Shown here: positions 34,671 to 44,328 of the stretch, one piece after another
How the letters are laid out: each line of letters opens with the position of its first letter
Numbering within the stretch: the stretch's first letter is position 1
DNA from: Neobacillus niacini
GTDB taxonomy: Bacteria > Bacillota > Bacilli > Bacillales > Cytobacillaceae
DNA: 64,000 nucleotides
NCBI RefSeq assembly: GCF_019749295.1
Contig: NZ_JACWFG010000014.1
Location: 29,863-93,862 of the forward strand
Direction of reading: 5' to 3'
Notes under the pieces: generated by a model
What the model was told of the DNA's origin: nothing
The model's input: the letters and a program-made list of their open reading frames with translations, nothing else
The model's database searches: none
Translations under genes and position numbers: made by a program

Positions 34671-35825
34671 ATGGATAAAAATAACCTAAATAACATACCA
34701 AAAGATTTATTTGTTCCTCTTGTTCGTAAAGAGGATACAAGTGAAAAAATTTCTACACCGAGCAGAACGTTCTTTCAGGACGCCAAAAGAACACTTTTCA
34801 ATAATAAACCTGCTGTTTTCAGCATGATTCTTATCGTTTTGATTATCATTATGAGTATCGCTGGTCCATGGATGAACAATTTCGGTTCTGATGAGCAGGA
34901 TTTGAAAAGAGCAAAAATGCCTCCACGTATACCCGTTTTGGAGAATGTCTCATGGCTTGGACTTAATGGGACATTATCTGGGAATTTCGAAGGTAAAGAT
35001 GTTACCCAGGCAACGAATAAAGCAAATGCTAGATTTGATAATAAAAAAGAATTTATTGATATTGAAGTAATAAATAAAGGTGATGGAACTAGAAACTCTG
35101 CTGAGGTTAAAGCAACCTATCATATTTATGAAGCAAAAGATATGAAGGATACTTATTTTTGGTTTGGCAGCGATGCTTTAGGCCGTGACCAATGGACAAG
35201 GCTTTGGGAAGGTACAAGGGTTTCCTTAATCATCGCTTTTGTTGCTGCATTACTTGACCTTGTTATTGGGGTTTCTTATGGCGGGATCTCTGCATTTTAT
35301 GGCGGAAAAGTCGATAATGTCATGCAGCGTATCGCTGAGATATTAGTTGGTATTCCTAACTTAGTTATAATTCTCTTAATGATGCTGGTTCTTAAGCCAG
35401 GTATTATATCGATCGTAATTGCCTTAACCATAACAGGCTGGATTGGTATGTCCCGAATTGTTCGTGGTGAAGTATTAAAGCTGAAAAACCAAGAGTTTGT
35501 TTTAGCTTCAAGAACGCTGGGAACTTCGAATGGGACTATTATTAGAAAACACTTAGTACCAAACATCAGTGGTATCATTATTATCAACACGATGTTTTCA
35601 GTTCCAGGAGCAATCTTCTTCGAAGCATTCTTAAGCTTCATTGGATTAGGTATTGTTCCGCCAGATGCTTCACTTGGTTCTTTAATTGACCTTGGGTTTG
35701 ATAACCTCAGACTTTATCCATACATGCTTGTGTTCCCGGCAATTGTAATCTCTGTCCTAATGATTGCATTTAACATTGTTGGTGATGGTTTGAGAGATGC
35801 ATTTGATCCTAAAATGCATAAATAA
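34671..35825 (+). CDS. oppC: Oligopeptide ABC permease OppC with enlarged external loop
   Basis: 384 residues against about 300 in most OppC. Membrane segment 1 (about 45-65) is followed by an unusually long external region (about 70-165) before the conserved FWFGSDALGRDQWTRLWEGTRVSL; then five further TMs and the coupling motif GEVLKLKNQEFVLASRTLGTSNGTIIRKHLVPN. The extra 60-80 residues look folded (alternating charged strands) and could contact the binding protein. Confidence 0.93.
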   Translation: MDKNNLNNIPKDLFVPLVRKEDTSEKISTPSRTFFQDAKRTLFNNKPAVFSMILIVLIIIMSIAGPWMNNFGSDEQDLKRAKMPPRIPVLENVSWLGLNGTLSGNFEGKDVTQATNKANARFDNKKEFIDIEVINKGDGTRNSAEVKATYHIYEAKDMKDTYFWFGSDALGRDQWTRLWEGTRVSLIIAFVAALLDLVIGVSYGGISAFYGGKVDNVMQRIAEILVGIPNLVIILLMMLVLKPGIISIVIALTITGWIGMSRIVRGEVLKLKNQEFVLASRTLGTSNGTIIRKHLVPNISGIIIINTMFSVPGAIFFEAFLSFIGLGIVPPDASLGSLIDLGFDNLRLYPYMLVFPAIVISVLMIAFNIVGDGLRDAFDPKMHK

Positions 35826-35844
35826 GAAGGTAGGTGTTTAATAA

Positions 35845-36900
35845 ATGAGTAAGTTATTGGAAGTCAAAGATTTAAAAGTATCATTTAACACCTACAATGG
35901 TGAAGTACATGCTGTTCGGGGTGTTACCTTTGATTTAAATAAAGGGGAAACTTTGGCGATTGTAGGTGAATCGGGTTCAGGTAAGTCGGTAACCTCTAAT
36001 GCGATCATGAGACTCCTTCCAGAACCACATGGCTTTATTAAGGAAGGACAAATCCTTCTTGAAGGGGTAGATCTTGCTAAGAAATCCATGAAAGAAATGC
36101 AAAAGATCCGCGGTAAAGATATCTCTATGGTTTTCCAAGATCCAATGTCGTCCCTAAACCCGACGATGAAAATTGGTAATCAAATCATGGAAGGTTTGAT
36201 GAAGCACCAGAATATGAGCAAAACAGAAGCTAGAAAAACAGCTCTTGAGCTTTTAACACTTGTTGGTATTCCAAGACCGGATGTACGTATTAATCAATAT
36301 CCTCATCAATTCTCAGGCGGTATGCGCCAGCGTGTTGTTGTAGCGATTGCATTAGCATGTAATCCAAAGATTCTGATTGCGGACGAACCAACCACTGCTC
36401 TTGACGTAACCATTCAAGCTCAAATTTTAGAGTTGATGAAGAGCATTCAACAAAAAACGGATAGTGCAATAATTTTTATTACGCATGACCTTGGTGTGGT
36501 AGCTAACGTTGCTGACCGTGTTGCTGTAATGTACGCAGGGAAAATTGTAGAAATTGGAACAGTAGATGATATTTTCTACAACCCAAAACATCCATATACT
36601 TGGGGATTGATCGGCTCAATGCCTACGTTGGATAGCAATGACGAAGAGCTTTTTGCGATTCCTGGCAGTCCGCCTAACATGCTGACTCCTCCTGTTGGAG
36701 ATGCATTTGCCGCAAGAAATCAATTTGCTTTAGAAATTGATACAGTAATGGAGCCGCCTATGTTCAAGGTTTCAGACACTCATTATGCTGCAACTTGGCT
36801 GCTGCATCCAGATGCGCCTAAAATTGAGCCGCCTGATGCCGTTAAGCACAGGATGCAAGGTTTTGCTCAAACAGGTACTAAGGGCGGTGGAAAACGGTGA
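35845..36900 (+). CDS. oppD: Oligopeptide ABC transporter ATPase OppD
   Basis: 351 residues: Walker A GESGSGKS, signature [15 protein letters not shown], Walker [13 protein letters not shown], and a C-terminal oligo_HPY extension ([15 protein letters not shown]). OppD normally carries Cys ligands for an FeS or structural site at its end; here that region reads [18 protein letters not shown] without Cys. Its stop overlaps the GTG start of oppF (GTGA). Confidence 0.94.
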   Translation: MSKLLEVKDLKVSFNTYNGEVHAVRGVTFDLNKGETLAIVGESGSGKSVTSNAIMRLLPEPHGFIKEGQILLEGVDLAKKSMKEMQKIRGKDISMVFQDPMSSLNPTMKIGNQIMEGLMKHQNMSKTEARKTALELLTLVGIPRPDVRINQYPHQFSGGMRQRVVVAIALACNPKILIADEPTTALDVTIQAQILELMKSIQQKTDSAIIFITHDLGVVANVADRVAVMYAGKIVEIGTVDDIFYNPKHPYTWGLIGSMPTLDSNDEELFAIPGSPPNMLTPPVGDAFAARNQFALEIDTVMEPPMFKVSDTHYAATWLLHPDAPKIEPPDAVKHRMQGFAQTGTKGGGKR

Positions 36901-37826
36901 CAAGAGAAAAGTTACTTGAAGTAAAAAATTTACAGAAACATTTTGCAGTTGGTAAAAAGAATACCATCAAGGCTGTAGATGGTGTCAGTTTTGATATCTA
37001 TAAAGGTGAAACATTTGGTCTAGTTGGGGAGTCTGGATGTGGAAAGTCTACTACAGGCAGAACAATCATTCGTCTTTATGACGCAACTGGCGGAGAAGTT
37101 AAATTTAACGGGGAAGATGTTCACGGTAAGAAAAATAAAGCTGAACTGCTTAAATTTAACCGTAAGATGCAAATGATATTCCAAGATCCTTCGTCATCGT
37201 TGAATCCACGTATGACAGTTCTGGATATAATTGCTGAAGGCCTAGATGTTCATAAGCTCGTTAAAAATGAGGCTGAGCGAAAAGCAAAGGTTGAAGAGCT
37301 GCTTGAAGCCGTTGGGTTAAACCGAGAACATGCTACTCGTTTTCCGCATGAATTTAGTGGTGGTCAAAGACAGCGTATCGGTATTGCCAGGGCACTTGCA
37401 GTTGACCCTGAGTTTATTATTGCCGATGAACCTATCTCTGCCTTGGACGTGTCTATACAAGCACAGGTAGTCAATCTGCTTAAGAAGCTGCAAAAAGAAC
37501 GCGGATTAACCTACTTATTCATCGCGCATGACCTTTCAATGGTTAAATATATCTCAGATCGTATCGGGGTTATGTATATGGGTAACTTAGTTGAACTCGC
37601 TGAAAGTGATGAATTATACAACAATCCTATTCATCCATATACAAAATCATTGTTATCAGCGATTCCTCTTCCAGATCCAAGATATGAGCGTACACGTAAA
37701 CGTATCAGCTATGATGCGTCCGTACACGGAACAGATAGCGATTTTGAGCTAAGAGAAGTTGTCCCAGGACACTTTGTTCGTTGTACAGCTAAAGAGTTTG
37801 AAAGATATCAAAATGAACAAAAGTAA
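36897..37826 (+). CDS. oppF: Oligopeptide ABC transporter ATPase OppF
   Basis: 309 residues: Walker A GESGCGKST, signature FSGGQRQRIGIARAL, Walker B FIIADEPISALD, then oligo_HPY (NPIHPYTKSLLSAIPLPDP). GTG start with GGTGGAAAACG upstream inside oppD. Last gene of the operon, followed by a strong terminator. Confidence 0.94.
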   Translation: MTREKLLEVKNLQKHFAVGKKNTIKAVDGVSFDIYKGETFGLVGESGCGKSTTGRTIIRLYDATGGEVKFNGEDVHGKKNKAELLKFNRKMQMIFQDPSSSLNPRMTVLDIIAEGLDVHKLVKNEAERKAKVEELLEAVGLNREHATRFPHEFSGGQRQRIGIARALAVDPEFIIADEPISALDVSIQAQVVNLLKKLQKERGLTYLFIAHDLSMVKYISDRIGVMYMGNLVELAESDELYNNPIHPYTKSLLSAIPLPDPRYERTRKRISYDASVHGTDSDFELREVVPGHFVRCTAKEFERYQNEQK

Positions 37827-37858
37827 ATATAAAAGCACCATGAGAATACTCTTTCGAA

Positions 37859-37893
37859 AAAATCCTTACTTATAAAAAAGTAAGGATTTTTTT
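37859..37893. terminator. Bidirectional terminator between oppF and ilvA
   Basis: AATCCTTACTT (37861-37871) pairs with AAGTAAGGATT (37878-37888), with A-run before and T-run after. Confidence 0.92.
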
Positions 37894-37903
37894 ACTCATG
37901 GAG

Positions 37904-39112
37904 TTAGAAATGGTTCATTTCAACTATATAGTTTTTTTCTTTAAGAACCTTAAAAAGCATGTCGATATGTTCGTTATTTTTCGTTTCAACAGAAATTTCT
38001 ACGCCTGCATACCCAGGATATATATTTTTACCCATTCGGTTTAGGTTAACAGATTGAATATTTGCATCTAGATCTGTTAGAGAGCTAAGAACCCTCTGCA
38101 GTTTGCCGGGTTTATCTTCTAAGGTTATCGTAAACGTAGCGTACCTTCCTGATTCGACTAGACCGCGTTCAATAATTCTTGAGATAAAGTTCATATCAAC
38201 ATTTCCGCCGCTTAAAACAGCAACAACCTTTTTGTTCTTTAAATTTATTTTTTCGTATAATAGTGCAGATAGTGAGCTGGCACCAGAGCCTTCTACTAAT
38301 AATTTATTTCTTTCTAAAATCATAAGCATTGTTCTAGCAATTTCCATCTCATCAACACAAAAGATATCATCCACATATTTTTGAATGATCTCAAAGGTTT
38401 TCTGACCTGGCTTTTTAACAGCAATTCCATCTGCCATCGTTGGTTTCGATTCTACCGTTACGGGCCTTTCTTCTTTTAAAGACTGTTTCATGCTGGGGCA
38501 GGCAAGTGCCTGAACTCCATATACAGCGATATGAGGGTTTTTCTCCTTAACAGCTAATGCAACCCCTGCAATCAGTCCGCCGCCGCCTACAGGGCAAATA
38601 ATAGCCTCTACATCAGGAAGTTGATCGAGTATTTCCAATCCGACTGTTCCTTGTCCTGCAATTACAGCGTCATCGTCAAAGGCATGAATAAAAGTGGCAT
38701 TTCTTTGCTCTTTAAGCTCTAAAGCATAGGCAAGGGCATCATCAAATGTAGACCCTTCTAAGAGTACCTCCGCTCCATATTGCTTTGTCGCCAGCACCTT
38801 GCTTAAGGGTGCACCCTTTGGCATCACAATTGTGCAGTTTACTCCGAGCATTTTACTAGAATAAGCGACCCCTTGTGCATGGTTTCCTGCTGAGGCTGCT
38901 ACAACCCCTTTCTCCAGTTCTTCTTTCGATAAGGATATTAACTTGTTATAAGAACCCCTAGCCTTAAATGAACCCGTTTTTTGAAGGTTTTCAAGCTTCA
39001 AATAGACTTCATTATGTGAAAGCTGACTAAACGTCTTAGAATAATCCAGCGGCGTCGTATGGACAACTTCCTTCATTTTCTCACGGGCAATAATAATATC
39101 ATCTACATTCAC
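37904..39112 (-). CDS. ilvA: Threonine ammonia-lyase (TdcB/IlvA-type, one ACT domain)
   Basis: PLP enzyme converting threonine to 2-oxobutyrate and ammonia, feeding isoleucine synthesis or catabolism. About 402 residues: PLP lysine K50 in KTGSFKARGS, phosphate-binding loop PVGGGGLIAG, and one C-terminal ACT-like domain (about 325-400, FTITLEDKPGKLQRVLSSL). Length and single ACT domain fit the TdcB-like class. GTG 39112 is preferred: AGGAGG lies 7 bases upstream, whereas ATG 39118 touches it. No T-box leader seen. Confidence 0.9.
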   Translation of the reverse strand: MNVDDIIIAREKMKEVVHTTPLDYSKTFSQLSHNEVYLKLENLQKTGSFKARGSYNKLISLSKEELEKGVVAASAGNHAQGVAYSSKMLGVNCTIVMPKGAPLSKVLATKQYGAEVLLEGSTFDDALAYALELKEQRNATFIHAFDDDAVIAGQGTVGLEILDQLPDVEAIICPVGGGGLIAGVALAVKEKNPHIAVYGVQALACPSMKQSLKEERPVTVESKPTMADGIAVKKPGQKTFEIIQKYVDDIFCVDEMEIARTMLMILERNKLLVEGSGASSLSALLYEKINLKNKKVVAVLSGGNVDMNFISRIIERGLVESGRYATFTITLEDKPGKLQRVLSSLTDLDANIQSVNLNRMGKNIYPGYAGVEISVETKNNEHIDMLFKVLKEKNYIVEMNHF

Positions 39113-39409
39113 AACCATTCCTCCTGCTAACACATTTGTTTATTCTTTAGGATGTGCTGTGAAAAGTAAACTATGTCTTATTTCCGGGAAATAATCCCTC
39201 AAAAATGTAGATGGACCTACACTGTTCTTTAGTTGTAGAACATGGAATTGTACTTTTAGTATATTAATTATTTATCAGTTTAATAGTTTAGTAGGATAAA
39301 AGATAGAACTTTAGTAGTGGGAGTTTAGGAGTTAGTGACTATTTATTCCAAAAATTTGCTATGTTAGAATTATTTAGAAAACACTATAAATAAAAGGGGG
39401 AACCAGAAG

Positions 39410-41557
39410 TTGAAAAAGAAAAAGCTATTATCAATTCTATCAACTGGTGCATTAGCTCTATCACTTTTTGCTCCATTATCAGCTAATGACTCAAAAGCAG
39501 CAGCTGCTACAGCACCAAAATGGGATGTAGAACGTTACGGAGATCGAGTAGATATTGATGGTCAATTAAATCAATTATCTAACGATGCTTCATACCTAAA
39601 GCAGGCAGAGAAGAAAATGAAAGAACAGGCGGCACAAATAAATTTTGATGGTGAAGGTCAAGCAGCATCAGATAATTCGACTGCCTCTAGCACTTTTACA
39701 TATGATGGTGGGACTAAGCTCTTTTTAAATAGGGAATTAGATTTTAAAGAATTTACACTTCGCAGTGTAGGGGAGAACGTTGAAATTTGGGTAGCTAATG
39801 ACTTATCATTTCCTGATGAACGTCCTGCACACGTTGTAACACAGGAACAAGTTAATAAGCTCCGTGACGAATTCGACTCCAATATTTATCCTAAGGCTAC
39901 AGAATTCTTTGGAACACCTGATTCTCTTGATGGCTCCCATTCTCCTTTACCAGGGATGGTTGGACTTCCTGAAGGATACTATGAAGGTAGCGACAAAGTT
40001 ATCATGTTAGTAGATAACATTATTGATGAAGGTTACACAAACCCATCATATCCATTTTTTGTTGCTGGTTTCTTCTGGCAAACACTAGAAAACTATATTG
40101 ATAGAAATATCATTACCATCGATACAAACAGCTGGGAGACTCGTTTAGAGTCTACATTCTTCGGAACAACCATTCATGAGTTACAGCATTTAATTCATGC
40201 TGACAATGATGGTGCTGAGGAAACCTGGTTAAATGAAGGTATGTCTACTTTCTCTGAATATCTTGGTGGTTATGGACATGATGACAGTTCTATTAACTTT
40301 TACTTAGACCATCCAGAAAATTCACTAGTGAATTGGGATGAGCACCAAGGTGCTAAAACTGGTCCAGAAACAATTGCTGACTATGGTCAAGTTTACCTAT
40401 TCACGTTATATATGAATGACAAGTTTGGCCGTGAATTTATTCGTGACTTAGCATTGAATGAAAAACAAGGTATGAACAGTGTGGACGAAGTATTAAAAGC
40501 ACATGGTTCTAGCCTAGGCTTTACACAACTTTACCAAAACTTTATCACTGCTTTAACATTAGATTCCGATCGAGTGGGTAATGGTGTATATAATTTTGAT
40601 AGTATTGATCTACGTGATGTGGTTGTTAATCAAACAACAGGTGAAAAACGCGGAAAGACTGTTGATTTTGAAAAAGCAGTAACATTTGAAAAAGAAGGCA
40701 TTCCAGCTTGGGGCGGCGATTTTAAAGAATTAGACTTCCAAGATAAAATTAGAAGTATTTCATTTGATGGTGTTGATTTCTTAGGAACTCCATGGGAATC
40801 TAAAGAGGATCCAAAGAATGCTTCAAATAAAGTATTATGGGGCGGACAGGGAGACGAAGCTGATAATGCAATCATATTTGAAGCAGACCTTTCTAGTGTA
40901 GATAATGCGACATTGAAGTTTGATAATCTCATTGATATTGAAGAGCAATGGGACTTCGGAATGGTCCAAGTTTCAACTGATGGCGGAGAAACGTGGAATA
41001 GCTTAGAGAATGAAAACACACGCAGTGATGTTGTTGAAGAAGGATATCCAAAAATTAAAGAAAACGTACCTGGTTTTACAGGAACATATGAAGATTGGCA
41101 GGAAGAAACCTTTGACTTGGGCAAATATGCTGGTCAAAAGGTATTAGTTGCATTCCGTTACTTAACTGACTGGGGTTCCAATGAAAGTGGCTGGTTTATT
41201 GATAATATTGAAATTCCTGAAATCGGATATACAAATGACGGTAGCTCAACAGAAGGCTTTAAGTCATTTCAAGAGTTAGCTGGCCAGTATGTTAATTACA
41301 CTGTAACTTTTATCAACGAGAAAGAAGTTGGTAATAAAAAGGGTGCGAAAACAAACTACAAGGTCATTACAGTAGATCCATTCAATGTAACTGAAACTGA
41401 AGCATTAAACCTTAAACAGTTATTCAAAGATGGTAAGAACTATATGATTACATCATACGCAGCTCCTGCAAATGATAAAAATCCAGTAGACTTTACGTAT
41501 GAGATCAATTTAAAAAAGGATTCACCGAAAAAGAATAAACAAAAGAAAAATAAGTAG
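39410..41557 (+). CDS. Secreted HExxH metalloprotease with InhA-type C-terminal domain
   Basis: 715 residues from TTG 39410 (GGGGGA 8 bases upstream): signal peptide (about 1-32), propeptide-like part, catalytic zinc site HELQH with downstream Glu in WLNEGMSTFSEYLGG, and a C-terminal MAM/immune-inhibitor-A-like beta domain (WDFGMVQVSTDGGETW... VAFRYLTDWGSNESGWFIDNIEI, about 490-610), then a Lys-rich tail. The C-terminal domain resembles that of the InhA protein encoded next to it on the other strand. Catalytic part is a gluzincin-like protease of uncertain family. Confidence 0.82.
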   Translation: MKKKKLLSILSTGALALSLFAPLSANDSKAAAATAPKWDVERYGDRVDIDGQLNQLSNDASYLKQAEKKMKEQAAQINFDGEGQAASDNSTASSTFTYDGGTKLFLNRELDFKEFTLRSVGENVEIWVANDLSFPDERPAHVVTQEQVNKLRDEFDSNIYPKATEFFGTPDSLDGSHSPLPGMVGLPEGYYEGSDKVIMLVDNIIDEGYTNPSYPFFVAGFFWQTLENYIDRNIITIDTNSWETRLESTFFGTTIHELQHLIHADNDGAEETWLNEGMSTFSEYLGGYGHDDSSINFYLDHPENSLVNWDEHQGAKTGPETIADYGQVYLFTLYMNDKFGREFIRDLALNEKQGMNSVDEVLKAHGSSLGFTQLYQNFITALTLDSDRVGNGVYNFDSIDLRDVVVNQTTGEKRGKTVDFEKAVTFEKEGIPAWGGDFKELDFQDKIRSISFDGVDFLGTPWESKEDPKNASNKVLWGGQGDEADNAIIFEADLSSVDNATLKFDNLIDIEEQWDFGMVQVSTDGGETWNSLENENTRSDVVEEGYPKIKENVPGFTGTYEDWQEETFDLGKYAGQKVLVAFRYLTDWGSNESGWFIDNIEIPEIGYTNDGSSTEGFKSFQELAGQYVNYTVTFINEKEVGNKKGAKTNYKVITVDPFNVTETEALNLKQLFKDGKNYMITSYAAPANDKNPVDFTYEINLKKDSPKKNKQKKNK

Positions 41558-41572
41558 CAGTTAAGGAGTTAA

Positions 41573-41620
41573 CAAAAGACCGAATTATGACTACTCAAAT
41601 GGTCATGATTCGGTCTTTTT
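41573..41620 (+). terminator. Terminator of the HExxH protease gene
   Basis: AAAAGACCGAAT pairs with ATTCGGTCTTT, extended by ATGAC/GTCAT inside, followed by TTTTT. Confidence 0.9.
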
Positions 41621-41643
41621 GTTTTACAGTAAATAAAATCCAG

Positions 41644-41679
41644 AAAAAATGACTCCAGAGAATCTATCCCGGAGCCATC
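41644..41679 (-). terminator. Terminator of the inhA-like gene
   Basis: On the minus strand ATGGCTCC pairs with GGAGTCAT followed by TTTTTT (41644-41649). Confidence 0.65.
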
Positions 41680-41697
41680 TATTATTACATATTAAAG

Positions 41698-44034
41698 TTA
41701 CTTAAAGATTAATACCTTACCAACAGTACCATCAGCACTTTCGCCAACAACACGGAACTTTAATCCATACTTAGGTACATTACGTCCTGCGTCAACTAGT
41801 CCAGGATTAGAATAGTCTGCACTATCATCAAATAATGGGTTGCGTTGAGTAAAGTTATCCTTCATGGTAATTCCAAGAATATTTGCATAATCTAAGAACA
41901 TTTTATCTGTTTTACTTAAGCCAAATGCTGCGTCATGTACTTGGTAGCGAGATGCTCCAACGGCTTTATCGCTCCAATAATTTGTATGTTGGTCAGCGTC
42001 AACAACCCCAAGGAAACCGTCTCCGGGATGAATTCCAGTCCAGTTGTTATCATACGACTCATCAACATACCAAACTACTAAACCTGGGTCAAAGCTCATT
42101 AAGCTATTACCGCGGCGGATATTAGCCAGACCTTCGTCAACACCATTATGGGATCTCCACTCTAATAAATAATAATGTTTCGATAAGAATTTACCTTTAT
42201 CTTTTGAGAAGCCATCGAATGTAAAGGTAGTTGTACCTTCAGCATCGTCAGAAAGAACTGTAGTACTATCGGCTGTAATAGTAATATCGTCTACATATAA
42301 GCCGCGTTGAGCTACATATGGATCTGTCCAGTAGTTGAACTCTAATTTAATTTCTTTTCCTGCATATGCAGATAAATCGAAAGTAGCAGGTACCCAGCCA
42401 TCAGATGTTCCAGTGATACCATGACCAGGATTTTGATCATTAGGGTTATCAGCAGTTGTAATGTTACCTTGAATCGCCTCACCATTAACTTTTACAGAAG
42501 CATAGTCCCAATCTTCCTCAATGTCATACCAAGCGTTGAATTTCAATTCAGCTTTAGAATCAGCAGGAAGGGTTATAGTTGTGACCATTGTATTTTCCAT
42601 TTCATTGCCGCTACCGCTGTAGTATTCATATTGACCACTAGTAGGGGTGTTTACATTATTTTCCTTATTAGGCAGATTAATGCGAACAGCATCATTGTTC
42701 GTGCCCTTTGTTACAGCTTCATCAAGAAGGACATTTGTACCAGCCTTTGTAATGTCTGAAGCATTTAATGTTGTTCCACTTAACCAGTTGCCACCATGTA
42801 ATTCCTGAAGCATTTGTCTAGAATATGGGCTTATTCCAGGAGGTTCTGTACCAGGAATAGCTCCAGCCCAGCTACCTGCTGACATCAATGACCAGAATTC
42901 AATAGCTTCACCTGCACCAGTGTACTGAGTGTCATATTCATCAGGGAGACCTAGGTCATGGCCGAATTCATGAGTGAATACTCCAGCAGCTCCGTCCTCA
43001 GGCTCAATTGTGTAATCCCAAGCACCTAAGATTCCTCCAAAACGGTCGCTATTAGATGTTCCGCCAGGTACGGCAATTGGTCCAGTTGAAAGTTTGGAAC
43101 GGTGTGACCAAATGGCATCGCCGCCTAAGCTGCCTCCTCCTGCTTCTTCACCAACACCAGCATGGATAACCATTAAATGGTCAATAAGACCATCAGGTTC
43201 AGCATAAACACCATCACCATCATAATCGTCACGATCCCAAGCATCATACTCTGATAAATCCACATCTGGGTCTTGTCCAGCTTTTGTTAGTGCTTCATAA
43301 ACTAGTTGACGTGCACGAATGTCACTATCGTCAGGACCAGGGTAATTTGCGCCATAATAATCGGCGTTATGGTCTGCAGTGTACCACCCTGCTATTTCAC
43401 CTTCAACGGAGTAGCTGCCACCAGACTGCTGCTCATAGTATTGCTTCATTGAAATATATGTTTTTCCATCTGGACCTTTATAGCCATTTTCACCAAAAAC
43501 CATATCTTGGAAATGTGATTTTGGATAATCCTCATACCACATATCGGTTTCTTCTTTAGTGATAGAGCCAGTCTTGTAATCCGGGAATTCTATTGCAAGA
43601 ACTAAGACTTTATCAGTACGAACATCACCGTTATAGCCCTCTTTTTCAACTGAATCGACTGTGTTTTTCTTCGCTTGTCCTAATTTATTTCCCTTACCAT
43701 TCTTAAGACCATTTGATACGGCTTTATCATCTTCTTTTATATTTGCAATCGCCTTCGGCAGCTTATCTTTTGTCTTTGTTGATTGGCTCTTTGCTTTTAA
43801 ATAGACTTTTAATGCTTTTTCCGCTTCGGCAGGGCTAGCATTTTTCGCTAGTTTGCCTTCGCGCTTTAGCATTTCTATTAATCTCTCATCGTTTGCAAGT
43901 GCTAAATCTGCCGTTCCCCCAAATTTACCAACTTGACCATTTGCTTTAACATTGGCTGGTACTGCAGCAACATTGAACAATCCTAGTCCTAAGGATAGTG
44001 TTAGTGCTGAAGATAATACTTTTCTCTTCTTCAT
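41698..44034 (-). CDS. Immune inhibitor A-type M6 metalloprotease
   Basis: 778 residues: signal peptide (about 1-31), propeptide, M6 catalytic domain with zinc motif HEFGHDLGLPDEYDT (about 355-370), Ca-type Asp-rich stretch DRDDYDGDGVYAEPDG, MAM-like beta domain (about 500-600), and a VEG-type C-terminal part (FLSKHYYLLEWRSHNGVDEGL, VVWYVDESYDNNWTG). InhA proteases of Bacillus cleave host antimicrobial peptides and matrix proteins, and extracellular proteins generally. ATG follows GGGAGG. Similar to its neighbour 44329-46164. Confidence 0.93.
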   Translation of the reverse strand: MKKRKVLSSALTLSLGLGLFNVAAVPANVKANGQVGKFGGTADLALANDERLIEMLKREGKLAKNASPAEAEKALKVYLKAKSQSTKTKDKLPKAIANIKEDDKAVSNGLKNGKGNKLGQAKKNTVDSVEKEGYNGDVRTDKVLVLAIEFPDYKTGSITKEETDMWYEDYPKSHFQDMVFGENGYKGPDGKTYISMKQYYEQQSGGSYSVEGEIAGWYTADHNADYYGANYPGPDDSDIRARQLVYEALTKAGQDPDVDLSEYDAWDRDDYDGDGVYAEPDGLIDHLMVIHAGVGEEAGGGSLGGDAIWSHRSKLSTGPIAVPGGTSNSDRFGGILGAWDYTIEPEDGAAGVFTHEFGHDLGLPDEYDTQYTGAGEAIEFWSLMSAGSWAGAIPGTEPPGISPYSRQMLQELHGGNWLSGTTLNASDITKAGTNVLLDEAVTKGTNNDAVRINLPNKENNVNTPTSGQYEYYSGSGNEMENTMVTTITLPADSKAELKFNAWYDIEEDWDYASVKVNGEAIQGNITTADNPNDQNPGHGITGTSDGWVPATFDLSAYAGKEIKLEFNYWTDPYVAQRGLYVDDITITADSTTVLSDDAEGTTTFTFDGFSKDKGKFLSKHYYLLEWRSHNGVDEGLANIRRGNSLMSFDPGLVVWYVDESYDNNWTGIHPGDGFLGVVDADQHTNYWSDKAVGASRYQVHDAAFGLSKTDKMFLDYANILGITMKDNFTQRNPLFDDSADYSNPGLVDAGRNVPKYGLKFRVVGESADGTVGKVLIFK

Positions 44035-44287
44035 ATAGAACCTCCCTTTTTTGTTTTTACACCTTTTGAGACGGTTACAACTATGTATGTATCCCTCCTT
44101 ATTTAAAAAGAATCTACTAATCTCAAAATGGTTCGAGTCCCTAAGAATATAGTAGTGTAATATGATGATATATCCTTGTTGGAATATTGTAAATATTTAA
44201 ATAACCATTTACAAAAATAGAAGAAATACTATCAAATACGACAACAGTATTCGTGGATAAGCGGGTCAATTTTACAAAAAATACAGG

Positions 44288-44320
44288 AAAGAACCTGAGC
44301 CCTTGGACCCAGGTTCTTTA
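44288..44320 (-). terminator. Terminator of the second M6 protease gene
   Basis: AAAGAACCTG pairs with CAGGTTCTTT (44288-44319). The rest of the 44035-44287 gap is AT-rich leader of the inhA-like gene with no gene seen. Confidence 0.75.
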
Positions 44321-44328
44321 TAAAAACA

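Noticed and set aside
39113..39409. T-box leader for ilvA
   Set aside because: No T-box sequence or specifier hairpin is seen on the minus strand before the gene.
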